Shown in pieces: positions 23,626-35,500 of a DNA stretch of 64,000 bases. The notes under the pieces are model-generated. The model was not told the origin of the DNA. It saw nothing but the letters and a program-made list of their open reading frames with translations, and made no database searches. The stretch is from Pseudoscleropodium purum. Lineage: Eukaryota; Streptophyta; Bryopsida; Hypnales; Brachytheciaceae. The position numbers were made by a program, and so were the translations under genes. The first letter of the stretch is position 1; the number at the start of each line of letters is the position of its first letter. The DNA lies in the NCBI GenBank assembly GCA_963969395.1, contig OZ017801.1, positions 11,289,611-11,353,610 on the forward strand. The letters are read 5' to 3'.

Positions 23626-25982
23626 ACTCTAAGAAATTCCAAAAAAAGGACCTTAAGCACTTAAGAGTTACAACTTCATTTTGAATGTCAAAATGAATTC
23701 TTTTGTTTTTGAGCAAAAATGAAAAATCTAGCTTTTTGAAGTCTAATTTTGATCTAATGTAAATTTTTTGAAAAATCCTAAATATGAGAATTTTATTGAA
23801 GTTTAAAGTTGAAAATTTAGAAATAGATTTCTAAATATTGATCAATATAAAAAAAATTTATACCATGATGTACTTTTATTCTTAAATTTTTAAATTTTTC
23901 TACATTTTTTGAATTTGAAATAAGTTTTTGTCACTTTTTTTTTTTAAATTCATGAAAATTTCAAATTTTGATAAAAAAACCTCTAAATTCTTTTATGATA
24001 TATTTTAGTCAAATGTTTTCATCTCATATTCTCATAAGGATAAAATTTTAAAAATTCCACTAATAAATAGTAATGAAATAGGAGATAGAAAATTGAATTT
24101 TGGGGGATTTGATTACATTATTAAGGACTAAAGTAAACATATCCAATTGTCTCTACTTAAAAATTCCTACCTCTAGTACAAAAGGTGCACATTTGTTTTT
24201 TTGTATGCACTCCATTGGTACATGAGGATGAAATTAGATGGGAATGGGTATGTCTATCTAACATCCTATTATGATCAATCCTCTATTTTACAATTCATAT
24301 AAGGTGAAAAATCTACTTCATTTTTGACATAATTATTTAGGAGTTACTTAGTTTTGTCCACATTATTATGATTAAACAATACACTAATGACTAAATTTTT
24401 GATACAAAGCTTGGGTATGTACGTACCCCTTTCACAGGAAATAAAAATAAATTCTAATTGGGTGCATGAATCAAAAGTTATGCTAACTTAAATAGTTTGA
24501 ACAACTCAAATAGTTTGAATTACTTGTGCTAAACCTCATCTAATTTTGAAATTTGGCATGTATATAGCTAACAAGATATAATATGCATTAGATGTTTTTT
24601 TGGGGGTCTATAGGGCCGTCTAGGCCTATTCCCAATGTTGTTCTCCAAATAGTCTAGGAACAACGACTATTAGAATTTATTTTTTAAATTTGAAAATGCA
24701 AAAAAAAGTTGAAAATTTTTTAAATAAAAAAAAAGTGAAGTGGTAGTTACTATGCCATGTCACTTAGTTGCTGTGGGGCAATGCACCCAGTCTTGGAACG
24801 CAAATTTAGGCAAAGGAACTTACAACCCTTCGGGGGTTGAATCTCATCTAATGCAATTGTAAGAAAATAATAATATGTATTGCAAAAGTCTCACATCAAG
24901 CTTGACACTAAGAGAAGTCAAACTATGCTAACCCTATTGAGCAAGGTTGAAAAAGTTACCTTCTTCTAATTTCAATGCAATTATTTCACAATCTATATGC
25001 TAAAATTTTTGAAAAAAATTCCGCATCCTTTGTGACATTTGGTTATATGATTTCATTGTTCTAATGAGAAAAAAATAATTCCTAACTAAAAATAAAATTC
25101 CTGACAACACAAGAAATAATTTAAAAAAAAGTTTGTGTGTTGTTGGTTTATTTGACCCCATTTGATCACAAGGTGATTTAGAATAAGTGATATCCTTTAT
25201 TTGCATCTAATATATTTCACACGCTTACCTAATAAGATTTCTTACTCAATTATGGTGTAGAATTTCAATTTTCATGAGCCAAAATCTCACTCTAAGAGAG
25301 TTTGAAGTTTATCAACTCTATTTGGTTAGGCTAGGAAATTTTTTTTTCTCACTTCAAAACTTATAATCTTATACTAGGTCAATGGTCTGCAATTTTTTTT
25401 TATACTTTTTCATAATTTTCTACTACATTTTTGTACATTTGAAGGTATAAAAATATCTTTTATCTTCAATTTGGTCATTTTACTCATAAGTGGGATTTTT
25501 TGAAGAATTCTCTTGAAAAATTTCCTATGGTCCTTTAGATGATTAGAATAATTTTTCTTACAAATGGAAAAAGACACTTACCAAGTAATCAAATTAGATT
25601 TCAAATTGGAAATCACATAGAGCTATTATTATATTTTAAGGTTAGGCAATTTTGAGGGTTATTTTTCACTTCCAAATAAATAATTGAAGTTGACAAATGT
25701 AATTCAAAAGATGCTTAAAAATAGAAATATTTGAATTTCTTGCCACATAAATTTTTCATGGGCCCCTTCAAGAGACACTTACACTCCCTTAAAGGGAACT
25801 CCAGGGTTTGCACTCTAATGACATTGGGGAAGTTGATATTGTAGTCCACTTACTTGTCTCTCAATTTCAGTTTTTTTTTCTCTTTGCTCAACTCTTTGCT
25901 TCCAATTTTATAGCTTCGATTTTTAATATCACCAATCTCCATTTCAAAAATTCTTTACAAAAGATGTTTCAATTGTCCTTTT

Positions 25983-26204
25983 CACTACAAGCAAAAGGGA
26001 TGTTTTGAATGAGTATTTAAGTGTAGTCCTAGACATAAAATTATAAGTAACAACTATTAAGGGAATTTTCAACAAAATTTTAGAAGAAACACATATATTT
26101 CTAGTAATTTTTCATTGAAAATATCCTTAAAGGTCGTTACTTATAATTTTATGTCTAGGACTATACTAAAACACTCACTTAAAACACTCCTTTCTCTTGT
26201 AGTT
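25983..26204. mobile_element. CACTA-type foldback MITE
   Basis: The element starts with CACTACAAGCAAAAGG and ends with CTCTTGTAGT. About 80 bp at each end are near-perfect inverted copies, including a long shared TCCTAGACATAAAATTATAA block, leaving only a short central loop. The CACTAC/GTAGT(G) termini are typical of the CACTA (En/Spm) superfamily. The flanking T-runs hide any 3-bp target duplication. It is non-coding and non-autonomous, and its transcript would form a long hairpin. Confidence 0.8.
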
Positions 26205-26934
26205 TTTTTAATTTTCCTTGAGACACCTTGTTGCAACCTCTTGAGTCTCTTGCTCCATCATAGAATTCCTTAGAGAGATTTTGGAAAATTGTAAGGTAGA
26301 GGGTTCTTGAATCATCCATCTAAAGAGAAATACAACTTTGTTGAAAAATCTGTCCATCGAATTTTTTTACATATTTTGGGTAGAAAGAGAAATGAAAAAT
26401 AGGTGAGTGGCAATTTTAATTGAAAATTTCAGAGTTGGAATAAATTAAATATGATTTTTCAAAGTCAAAGATGCGTAGGTTCCTATTTATACTTATAGAT
26501 TGGAGCAATAATGAATTCTAAAATGGGTTTGAATAAAGCAAATCAATCCAAAAGTTGATAAATACAAAGCCAAAGATGCTCATTAAGGTCCTTGATGTGT
26601 GCAATGCATATCAAAAATCTGGATCATGTTTTCATTCAAGTTTCTAACATCAAAAATTGAATTTCAGCCATGCACTTGTACATGAAAGTATATTTTATCT
26701 TAACTGAATTAAAAACACAACGAAAACTCTTCTAATGCGAGGGAGTGAGTGCAAAAGGTCATGGTTCATGCTCTCCAATGCGATTACACTACATTGGTAA
26801 GCTTTCTACTCCATCAAGATAGACCGTACAATTTGCTTCATTGCAAGTATTTTTTAACATATGAAAGATTATGATTTGGGAGAGAGATGTTTGGGTACAA
26901 ATTCAAAATATGCTGAGATCAATGTTTCATCACA

Positions 26935-27150
26935 ATGTAAGAATCTCTTAAGCAATTTCAAAGTGGGAGGATCATAGGTCACTTTTGAAGGAATAATAGA
27001 CAACCCCATTTTCATTCAAAGATCAATGGCCATAGACATCTAGCCAAGCCATACTCACACAAATCTTAATAATTGAAGGAGTATTGGAAGAGATGAAATG
27101 CTATTGCTGTTGATAACATGGTCTATACATGAGACGGATGAGGTTGCTAA
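26935..27150 (+). repeat. Dispersed repeat family B, copy 1
   Basis: Shares ordered landmarks with 50745-50965 and, inverted, with 45250-45470: CAAAGTGGGAGG, a CATTCAAAGATCAATGGCCATAGAC-like region, a GAAAGAGATGA-like block, then GCTGTTGGTAAC and GAGACG. No coding capacity is seen. The class is unknown; it is a non-autonomous element or an internal fragment of one. Confidence 0.55.
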
Positions 27151-27252
27151 TGATAATTTCTTACATGTATTTTCAGTAAAATTTTACTAAAAAGACACCT
27201 TAAAGGTCATTACTTAAAAGACTATACTTAAAACATCTCTTTCTCTTGTAGT
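27150..27252. mobile_element. Truncated right half of the CACTA-type foldback
   Basis: The right half of the 25983-26204 element recurs here (CCTTAAAGGTCATTACTT, ACTATACTTAAAACA, then TTTCTCTTGTAG at the end). The left half is missing, and the copy abuts a family-B repeat. Confidence 0.6.
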
Positions 27253-27875
27253 AAATTGTATGTATTTTTTCTTTACAAATCTTAAATTTTACATAATTAG
27301 TACTTTGTTTGTATGGAATTAGTTAATTGTATCTATTAAAGAAGGTTCAATTAAATGGTTTCAATTATTTGTTATATTTTGTTAAATTTAGAAGATGCTA
27401 TTGTTCCTTAAATGAAGATAATATTAAAAATTAAACTAGTAAAAGGTGGCAAAAACTTGTCCACTTCATTAATAAATGAAGCTATAATAAAAAGAAAACT
27501 TAGAAAACTAAAAGTGGGTAATTAAATGAGACATATTTCAATAATGTGCACTAAATATACCTTAAATACCATTTGAATTGAAGAGGGTACAAACTTTACA
27601 ACCTAAAGTGTCCCCCATTACTCCAATCCTTGTAAAAATTGGTTTACATGTTCTCAGCTATTTATAATTATGTGTAATAATAAAAGGCACATTTTTCTTT
27701 TGAATTTTTTGAGATTGAAGTCAATGTGTCTAAATTTTTTTTATTTTTTTGGAAAATGAATTCCTCACAAATAATTTTAGAAAAAGGTAATTTAGAGGTG
27801 ATTTTAGAAAGTAAACCTTGGCATGTGTCTGAATGTATTATAATAAATATACAGTTTATTACAAAACAATTATAT

Positions 27876-27876
27876 T

Positions 27877-27930
<54 letters not shown>
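27876..27930. repeat. (TG)n(TA)n microsatellite
   Basis: About seven TG units run straight into about twenty TA units. The open frames on both strands across it (Ile-Tyr runs) are artefacts of the repeat. Confidence 0.95.
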
Positions 27931-27932
<2 letters not shown>

Positions 27933-28534
27933 TTCAAAAAATTATGGAATATGATATTTAAAAAATTCCATTCATGCAAAGTATAATTTTTGCTTTGAAT
28001 TTGGAAACTTTTATGAAGATCAAAATAAAAAGATGTTGCAGTAGTTTTTTAAATCTTTTTTATACTATTTAATCCAATTAGATTGATTATTCATATAAGT
28101 TTTCTTAATTGATAAAGAATTCATTATTAAAGTATCTATGATTTATGTATACAATTAAAATTCAAAGATTATCCTATTTAGAAAAGTTAGAGATTTTAGT
28201 GTATAATATTCAATTTAATTCAATTGATGGTCCCTCTAATAGTAACAATAAATTGCACAAATTTTGGTAATATTAAAAAAAATTTAGGCTCATTACAATA
28301 GTTTTTCATTATTTTGTATAAAATTAATATAATGATGTTTCAATGTTTTTTTCATACTAGCTCATATTAGCTCAAATGGTATATTCATTGTCATTCAACT
28401 TTTTTGTAATTGCATTTAACCTTGAACTAATGTCATATATATCTACCTAATTTTCATAAAAGATTCATTCAAACATTTTCACTAACTAGATCACATTCAA
28501 TCAAAATTAATCCAATTATGACTTAAAACTATTC

Positions 28535-28766
28535 TAGGTGATAGCCAAGTGGTAGGAACTTTCAATAGAATCCATGAGGTTTTTGGTTCAACTCTCTATA
28601 TTGACATTGTTCGGATGGGGGCTTTCTTTGTTGATTTTGTTCTCGTGGGGAGTTTATTCGTTTTTAATGGGGATATCCAAGGTGTGTAATTTCAAGACAA
28701 GACAAGTTGTCTTAGATGTTGCATTGTGTTAGTCCAACTATGGCCCTTGTTATATTGAAAAAAAAT
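28535..28766 (+). mobile_element. tRNA-derived SINE-like unit
   Basis: An A-box match (TAGCCAAGTGG, 28542-28552) is followed at tRNA-like spacing by a B-box match (GGTTCAACTC, 28585-28594). Together they form a tRNA-like promoter head without an intact cloverleaf. A body of about 170 bp ends in an A-rich tail (TTGAAAAAAAA). Head, body and tail are the usual plant SINE arrangement. Only one copy was noticed, so the family is unconfirmed. Confidence 0.55.
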
Positions 28767-29300
28767 TTCATCCAATTATTGTATAGTTGGTGGTCAAGGT
28801 TGGTAAAACAATATTTTTAAAAATAGACACAAATTTTTTTGGGATATTTATTTTCAAGTAATAAAATTGTATGGGAAAGAAACAAATCCTTCTATTTTTA
28901 AGCATCTAAAAATTCATATTTTCCAACTTTAATTTATAATTCAATTTGAAATGCCAAACCTTGTCTATCAAATTTGATAGTAAGGGATTTTTGTACTATT
29001 GAAATTCTCTCACAATACCAATTATCCTACTGGTGTATGCTTTAAAATGGATTTACATGTGTTATATTTTTTACAAGGGAGGAATATTTTTACCAATGAA
29101 ATTTTTGATAAGATTTCTAAATAGATAGCACTAAAGTATGTGCAGTGGCCAAAATTATTCCTTTATTCTAAAAAATTATAATAACCATATGTAAGATAAT
29201 TTTGTCACACTCTAATAGGCCAAAACAAGTGTAATTGAATTAGTGGTAAAAGGGGTTTGAGATAGCGTGGGGCGATCTCAGGGACCTAACTAGAATTAAG

Positions 29301-29553
29301 TGATATAAATAGGTCTAGGGTTAAATTTATTTATTTATTTATATATACATTTTAAAATGCTATTGGTAACCCCTTGTATCTCAAGGTTTCGCGAGTCGAC
29401 ACTCCTATTCTTCTCTCGCCTGCGCGCTTGCGTTACTTCTGAAAGGGGATTGTGTTAGGGTTTCGCCATAGCTGCTGCTGCATCTCACCACACGCGGAGA
29501 CTCTACTGCACCTGAGGGTTTGGAGCCGGGGCGAGTTGTTGCGCGAGATCACC
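29301..29553 (+). promoter_or_regulatory. Promoter and 5' UTR of U2AF65
   Basis: A TATAAATA match (29304-29311) lies about 240 bp before the start codon. A telo-box-type motif (GTTAGGGTTTCG, about 29453-29464) lies 90 bp before it; such motifs are common near plant housekeeping transcription starts. GC content rises sharply from about 29390. The start site itself cannot be fixed from sequence. Confidence 0.45.
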
Positions 29554-32500
29554 ATGGCCGACGGAGCGGCGCCGTTCGAGGACGGCGATTCACCTCCGCC
29601 GCGGTCGCACTCTCATTCGCACGCTGAATATGGCTTCGATGAGCATCGCGAAAACGGCGACCGAGAGAGGAAGCGAGATGTACTGTCCTTTCCTTGACCA
29701 ACCTTTTTTTCATTTTCTCTCTCGTTTGGTGCATTCCGCCTTTTTGCTAACCGTGTGCATGTGGCGTTTCCTTGGAAAAATAGTCATGGCGGCTTTCTCT
29801 GACGCTGTCCCGTCTTCCTTCTCTCTTCTGTTCGTGTGGTAAAAAAAGCGTCCGGACGAGCTCAAGGTTTTCTTTGGATTTCTGCTCGTTTACTTACTAG
29901 GAAATATTCCCTGCGTGTCTTTCGAAGTTTATTGCATTTGCGGCTGCGACATGACAGAGATATTTTGCTCTTCCAGTCTAAAGCAAATTGTCAGAGCATT
30001 GGTTCACAATTTCCAAGCAGGTTTTTCCTCGGCAGTATAGCAAAGTTGCTTAGAGCTTCTGCTTTCTGTTCTTCATATTCTCCGGGGGTTTAGGTTTGCC
30101 GTTAGCTTCCGGTAGCTTAACTTTCTATCGCGTTGTCCTGAACTTCTATGAATTTACGTAAGTTTACACTTGAGAGGTGAAAGAGATGTAAATCTCTTTG
30201 TTGTGGATTTAAAAAAAATTAAGATGTGTTCTACTTGTGCCGTAGTGGAGTATCTTGCAGCTTGTTGCTCTTGAGGATGTAGTTTCGAACCTTGTTCTGT
30301 ATTTTAATGGAAACCCTTGTTGCTTTTGTTGTTCCTTCATGTGCGTAGTTTGGAAGAACATCGCTTAAAGAGCACTGATGTTGAGTAAAGGTTGACGGAG
30401 AGATGCTTTATCCTCACATCAACGACTTTCTCAAAGATCTCTGTATAGATGTCTCCATCACCTCATTGCTCCAGTTGATGAATTGTTGTTCTAAGATATT
30501 GATATATCTATTGACTTGCGTTGGACATCTGGAGCTAATTCTGGCGTTTCATCGTTGCCAGTACAGCAGTATTTGTAGATTTCTGCCACATGTGTGTTAA
30601 ATTAAAAGCAGATAACGCTTGCAGTAAACATTCGATTTCCTGACATCTTGTCATTGGAGATGAGTGTCAGGGTTAGTGAAATGTAAGCGTGGTGTCATCT
30701 TCCATCCTTTCTCAGTCTGGGCAATCGTGGTAAAGTGGACAGGTTTGTTTTATGCTTGCACTGGTTCCGGTTAGTCAGGTTCAGATTGGCCTATGAACAA
30801 CGTATTTACTAAATCGTCTCCATAACAGTTGTACAATTGCTGAAGATGATTACATTTCTTTGCTATTTGCTGCCTGCCTGACCGAGTTGTTGTTTTGTTG
30901 CAGCGTCGCTCTCGCGAATCTGGTAGAGATAGAGAAAAAAGTCGGGAGAAAGACAAAGATAGAGAGAAAGATCGTCGGCATAGGGATGATCGAGATCGTG
31001 ATAGAGGAGACAGAGGGGACAGAGGGGACAGGGGGGACCGCGGAGAACGAGACCGCAGTGAGCGTCATCGTAGCCATGATCGAGAAAGGTGAGCACCCTC
31101 TCTTATTCTTTCAATGAAAACGCGTTTACCATATCTGGTATTATACGAGTTGAGTTTTGGTAGTTTCTGTGAGTCTTCATAACAGGTTTTAAAAGAGCTC
31201 TAAATCGGACACATGATGAAGGGGGGAAATCCTAGTAAGGAGAATGCTGGTTGTTTGGTTGAGGGTTGAACATCACTTCTGCATCCGCTAAAACGTACCC
31301 GAACTGAGTAACTGATTGACCAAGTGCAGAAGTCGCCGTGATTACGGTGACCGAGATAGGAGGCACAGACATCGGTCTCGTTCCACTTCTCTTTCAAGAT
31401 CTCCTTCTCGTGACCGTCGAAGGTCTCGCTCAAGATCTCCTTCGCGTGATCGTAGAAGGTATGCTTGGCAACTGTATTTTTGTCTTTTCCATTCTTCCTC
31501 GTTTGCTGGTTCTCATGTTTACCATGCTGGACTTTGTACTGTCTAACAAATCTACAAGACACTGTCCAATTCAGTGATCAACCTATATTAGCTTTCTCTC
31601 TTGCAGGTGTCTTTGAATCTTGTCATCAAAATTCTGATTTTCTGTTGCAGGAAAACAAGTGGATTTGACATGGCACCCCCAGGTGCCACTGCAGTTCCCG
31701 GAGCCGCAATCCCAGGTCTGTATGTCTTTCAGGAAGACATAAGAGTTGGTGTTATTTGGAAGCACATTTAGTTTTATTCATAGAATGGGAGCCTGAACGT
31801 TATGGCACATGTATATTCATCGGTGTTCTTTTATTTTGTCTATTTATTTGTGGAAGTGTATTCCTGTATTTTGTATATTCTAAGTGTATTTATTGTTTAT
31901 TTTCGGCTTTCTTTTTAGAGTTCACGAGATATTATTATAATACATAACCTTTGCTTGATTACCAGGTCAAATTCCTGGAATGCCTCCAGCAATGCCTGGC
32001 GTCTTTCCAACAATGTTTCCATTCGGTGGTACACAGGTTCGTGCTTTTGACTCTGATTCATAGATTTCCACGTTTCTGACCTATCACAAGACGGTCCTGT
32101 AATTGTGAGTTGTCACTTATATCAGTTCGAGGTTAGTCCTCTAGTCTACTGTAGTAATTGAGTATTTTGGTGGTCAAGCAGTTTGGAGGTCTTCCTGGAA
32201 TGCCAGCACAAGCTATGACTCAACAGGTGATTATGTTTCTTACTGCTGAATGACCTTTGTATACCAAGATGCATAAAATATGTAGGAATCTTATTAATGT
32301 GTTAACCTAGTAAAGATGAAAACCGTCAAATTCACCCAAAGGTCGGGCCTTGCCGCAAATGCATGGTCTTGGTGCTTCTGGGCTGGAGCATTGCCAAGGG
32401 GTTCTGTCTTAAGTAGCACAATTGTCAGCAACTTTCTGCCTCCTGTTCATCGCTAGTATGACCCGGATGGGTCGAGCGCGAGTTGTCTCGACTTGGCAAT

Positions 32501-35500
32501 ATTCGATATGAGGTTATTGTTCATGTCAGAGGGAGGTTACACTGACGTAGGAGAGGTTTGTTTTGCAGGCAACCAGACATGCTCGTCGCGTGTATGTTGG
32601 TGGTCTCCCACCAATGGCGAATGAACAAGTGAGTAAAAGATACTATAATTTTCACGGTTAGTGTGTTTCTATATAAATATCGTTTGTTGTATTGTAGCAG
32701 TACATATATTTTTATTTAAGAGATTCCTTCACTGCTGTTGAATTAGAAATGAAGGCTTCCAAATATTTTTCCTTTCCCTCTAGCTTTGTTTTCTAATGTT
32801 TCGTCGGGGTGTATGTATGGACAGACTATTGCAACATATTTCAGTCAGGTGATGGCTGCTGTGGGAGGAAATACTGCTGGACCAGGTATAGAATTTCTTT
32901 AAACCCTATGTTTAAGGGCTTCTAAGATGTTAGTTGTGGAAGTGTTTGTTCATCATAGACTGCAAATCTAGAATCATCGGATTTGCTTTAGGATTTCGTA
33001 GCTCTCCTGTTGACCTGTTATGATATTGAATGGGCTATAGTAATAAGTATTTGATTTAGATACTTATCGTAGTGGTCTTTTACCTTTGTTCCACACATAA
33101 CGAAATAATTATAGATTCCCTTACCATGCATGATCCTTTAAAGGTCTTAGTCAATGTGATAATGATACGTGGCCCGATTTTGGCCCGATTATTTTCCGAA
33201 GAACCTAATAGTTCCATGTGGAAAAGAGGGGTTGGCATTTTTTCAGAGGTATGGTATGTCTTTAAAAGAGATTTGATCAATTCACATTGAGTTTGGCGGG
33301 TAGTTTTGGTCTGAACTTGAAGTGAACCATCCCATATGTAAGAGCTTGAACTTTTTTACTTGAATTTATAACTCATAAACCAAAGACGAACAACTTCTTT
33401 AAGTTACAAGTGAAGGGGTCTCACTGCGAAGACTTTAAGAAATAGCCTACTTGAATTAGAATACTTTACCTTGAACGAATAATCCCAGAATTGACCCTTT
33501 TGTTATAGTTTATCTCTCCTAACCGATGCCCTCCAGAGCTGATGCGAGATGCATGATCTTCCCCGCTACAATTGTATTTTCGAACATATTGTATGGGCGC
33601 TGTGTCTTTGAACTACAGGTTCTTACTGCGATTTGTAATTGACAATCGCATGTGAATGTTCTGAAGGAGAATCTTATATTCATCAAAATTCAGCGCTTTT
33701 ATTTTGCTTATAATAACCACTTATTATAACACTTTTGTTTCTATGTATTAGGTGACGCTGTTGTCAACGTGTACATCAACCAAGAGAAGAAGTTTGCGTT
33801 TGTTGAGATGAGGACCGTTGAAGAAGCTAGCAATGCTATGGCTCTGGATGGCATTATTTTTGAGGTATTTCTATCTCATCCCATCACAAATCACTGTTTT
33901 TGGGTAATTATTTCTAGTTTTTTTCGAACGGGAAAATATGTTGCATTGTGGATTAAATGTTGATATCGTCGATTCAAGGTATCGCCCTACCCATTATCAC
34001 GATGGGGGAGGATATTTACTGATGCATCGAACCGAACACTTGAGTTGAAAGTCTAAATTTTTGGATTGCATGTGTTTTGACCATAGAGGGCTGGTTTTCG
34101 ACCAGACTTCAACACTCGAGGGTGAATTGATAGGACCCTCTGATACCTGTTAGATTCCTCTATAGCACTTCATGTGACCACCCGTGTTAGTTTTGTGATC
34201 TGCAGAATCTACAGTTTTGTGCCAGCTACTTTTATTCTGTTGTTTTCACAGGATGCATTTTTTTCTAACCTGAACTATGTTGGAAGACAACTGATGAAAC
34301 ACTTTACCTTTACTTCGTATATCAGGGAGTTTCTGTTAGAGTGAGAAGACCGAGTGATTATAATCCTTCCATGGCCGCAACTCTAGGTCCAAGTCAACCT
34401 AGTCCGCATCTCAACCTTGCGGCAGTCGGCTTAACTCCTGGGTATGATCTTCACTACCTTCAATAATCAGTTAGCAGTATTATTACAATCATTGCCTTTA
34501 TCAATCCTTCTGTAAACAGCAGGATTGAGTTATTCATATTTTACTGTAAACTTGGTGTAGTGGGATATGTTACAAGCTTATCTGCAGCATTATTTGAAGC
34601 CATGTACTACTTGTGGAGTTGGTATATTGGTGAATTGATTGTGGAGCTAGTATATTGTTGTACTAATAGTGAAGCTGATATATTGTTGTCCTCGTCGCCC
34701 GATTTGAAGTTGATGCTTATTCAACTAATTTGTTTTGAATCTTGTAGAAGCGCTGCCGGAGGGGCTGATGGGCCTGACCGTATCTTTGTCGGAGGTTTGC
34801 CCTACTATTTGACTGAGGTTCAGATCAAAGAATTACTTGAGTCCTTTGGGTAAGATTTCTTCGAGTGCTTGCATATGGTGTTTTGTTGTCGGGGTATGGT
34901 CGAACACGAAGAAACTGATCTTTTCGTTCTCTTTGTGTTTTCAAGACCTCTGCGAGGTTTTGATCTTGTCAAGGACCGTGATACTGGGAACTCTAAAGGT
35001 TATGGCTTCTGTGTTTATCAGGTATGTCGTTTGCAACTCATTTCAAGGACTTTCCATTTTATTTTATACATCTTGTTTTTACTGAAGTACCCAATAATTA
35101 ATTCCCTTGGAAAACACTGTTTGTTAAGATTGTTTGTCTTTGATTCCATGCATTAAGGGCTGCAGAATAGTCAAATTAAATTAGCTGGACATATTCGTGG
35201 TTAACTTGTGAGGTGTGACCAACCACATTATCTGCAGGACCCGTCTGTTACTACTGACGTTGCCATAGCGGCACTTAATGGTTTGAAAATGGGCGATAAG
35301 ACTCTAAGCGTGCGTCGGGCGTCTGCCAGGTAGAGAAATTTGCTTATCTTGCTCACTTTGTCCGTCTGTGTGTCTACTTTCCTTTCGCAGGATCCTTCAG
35401 TTGTGGATATTGCCTGTGCAACGCTTAATGGCATGAAAATGGATGACAAGACTTTAAACGTTCGCCGAGCCACGGCAAGGTTGGCTTTAGTCCACTTACA

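Larger units (their letters stand above)
22061..29300. other. AT-rich, repeat-bearing intergenic stretch
   Basis: The gap lies between the coiled-coil gene (minus) and U2AF65 (plus), so both 5' ends face it. It holds an inverted R1 copy (23220-23625), a CACTA-type foldback (25983-26204), a truncated relative (27150-27252), a family-B repeat (26935-27150), a TG/TA microsatellite and a SINE-like unit (28535-28766). No supported coding exon was found. Confidence 0.6.

Noticed and set aside
27668..27986. Open frames with Ile-Tyr runs on both strands
   Set aside because: Produced by the (TG)n(TA)n microsatellite.
29230..29345. Second SINE candidate before U2AF65
   Set aside because: An A-box-like word and a TTTA-rich tail are present, but the B-box match is poor, so I did not call it.
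29836..30600. 65-85 codon plus-strand frames
   Set aside because: They lie in U2AF65 intron 1 with no family features.
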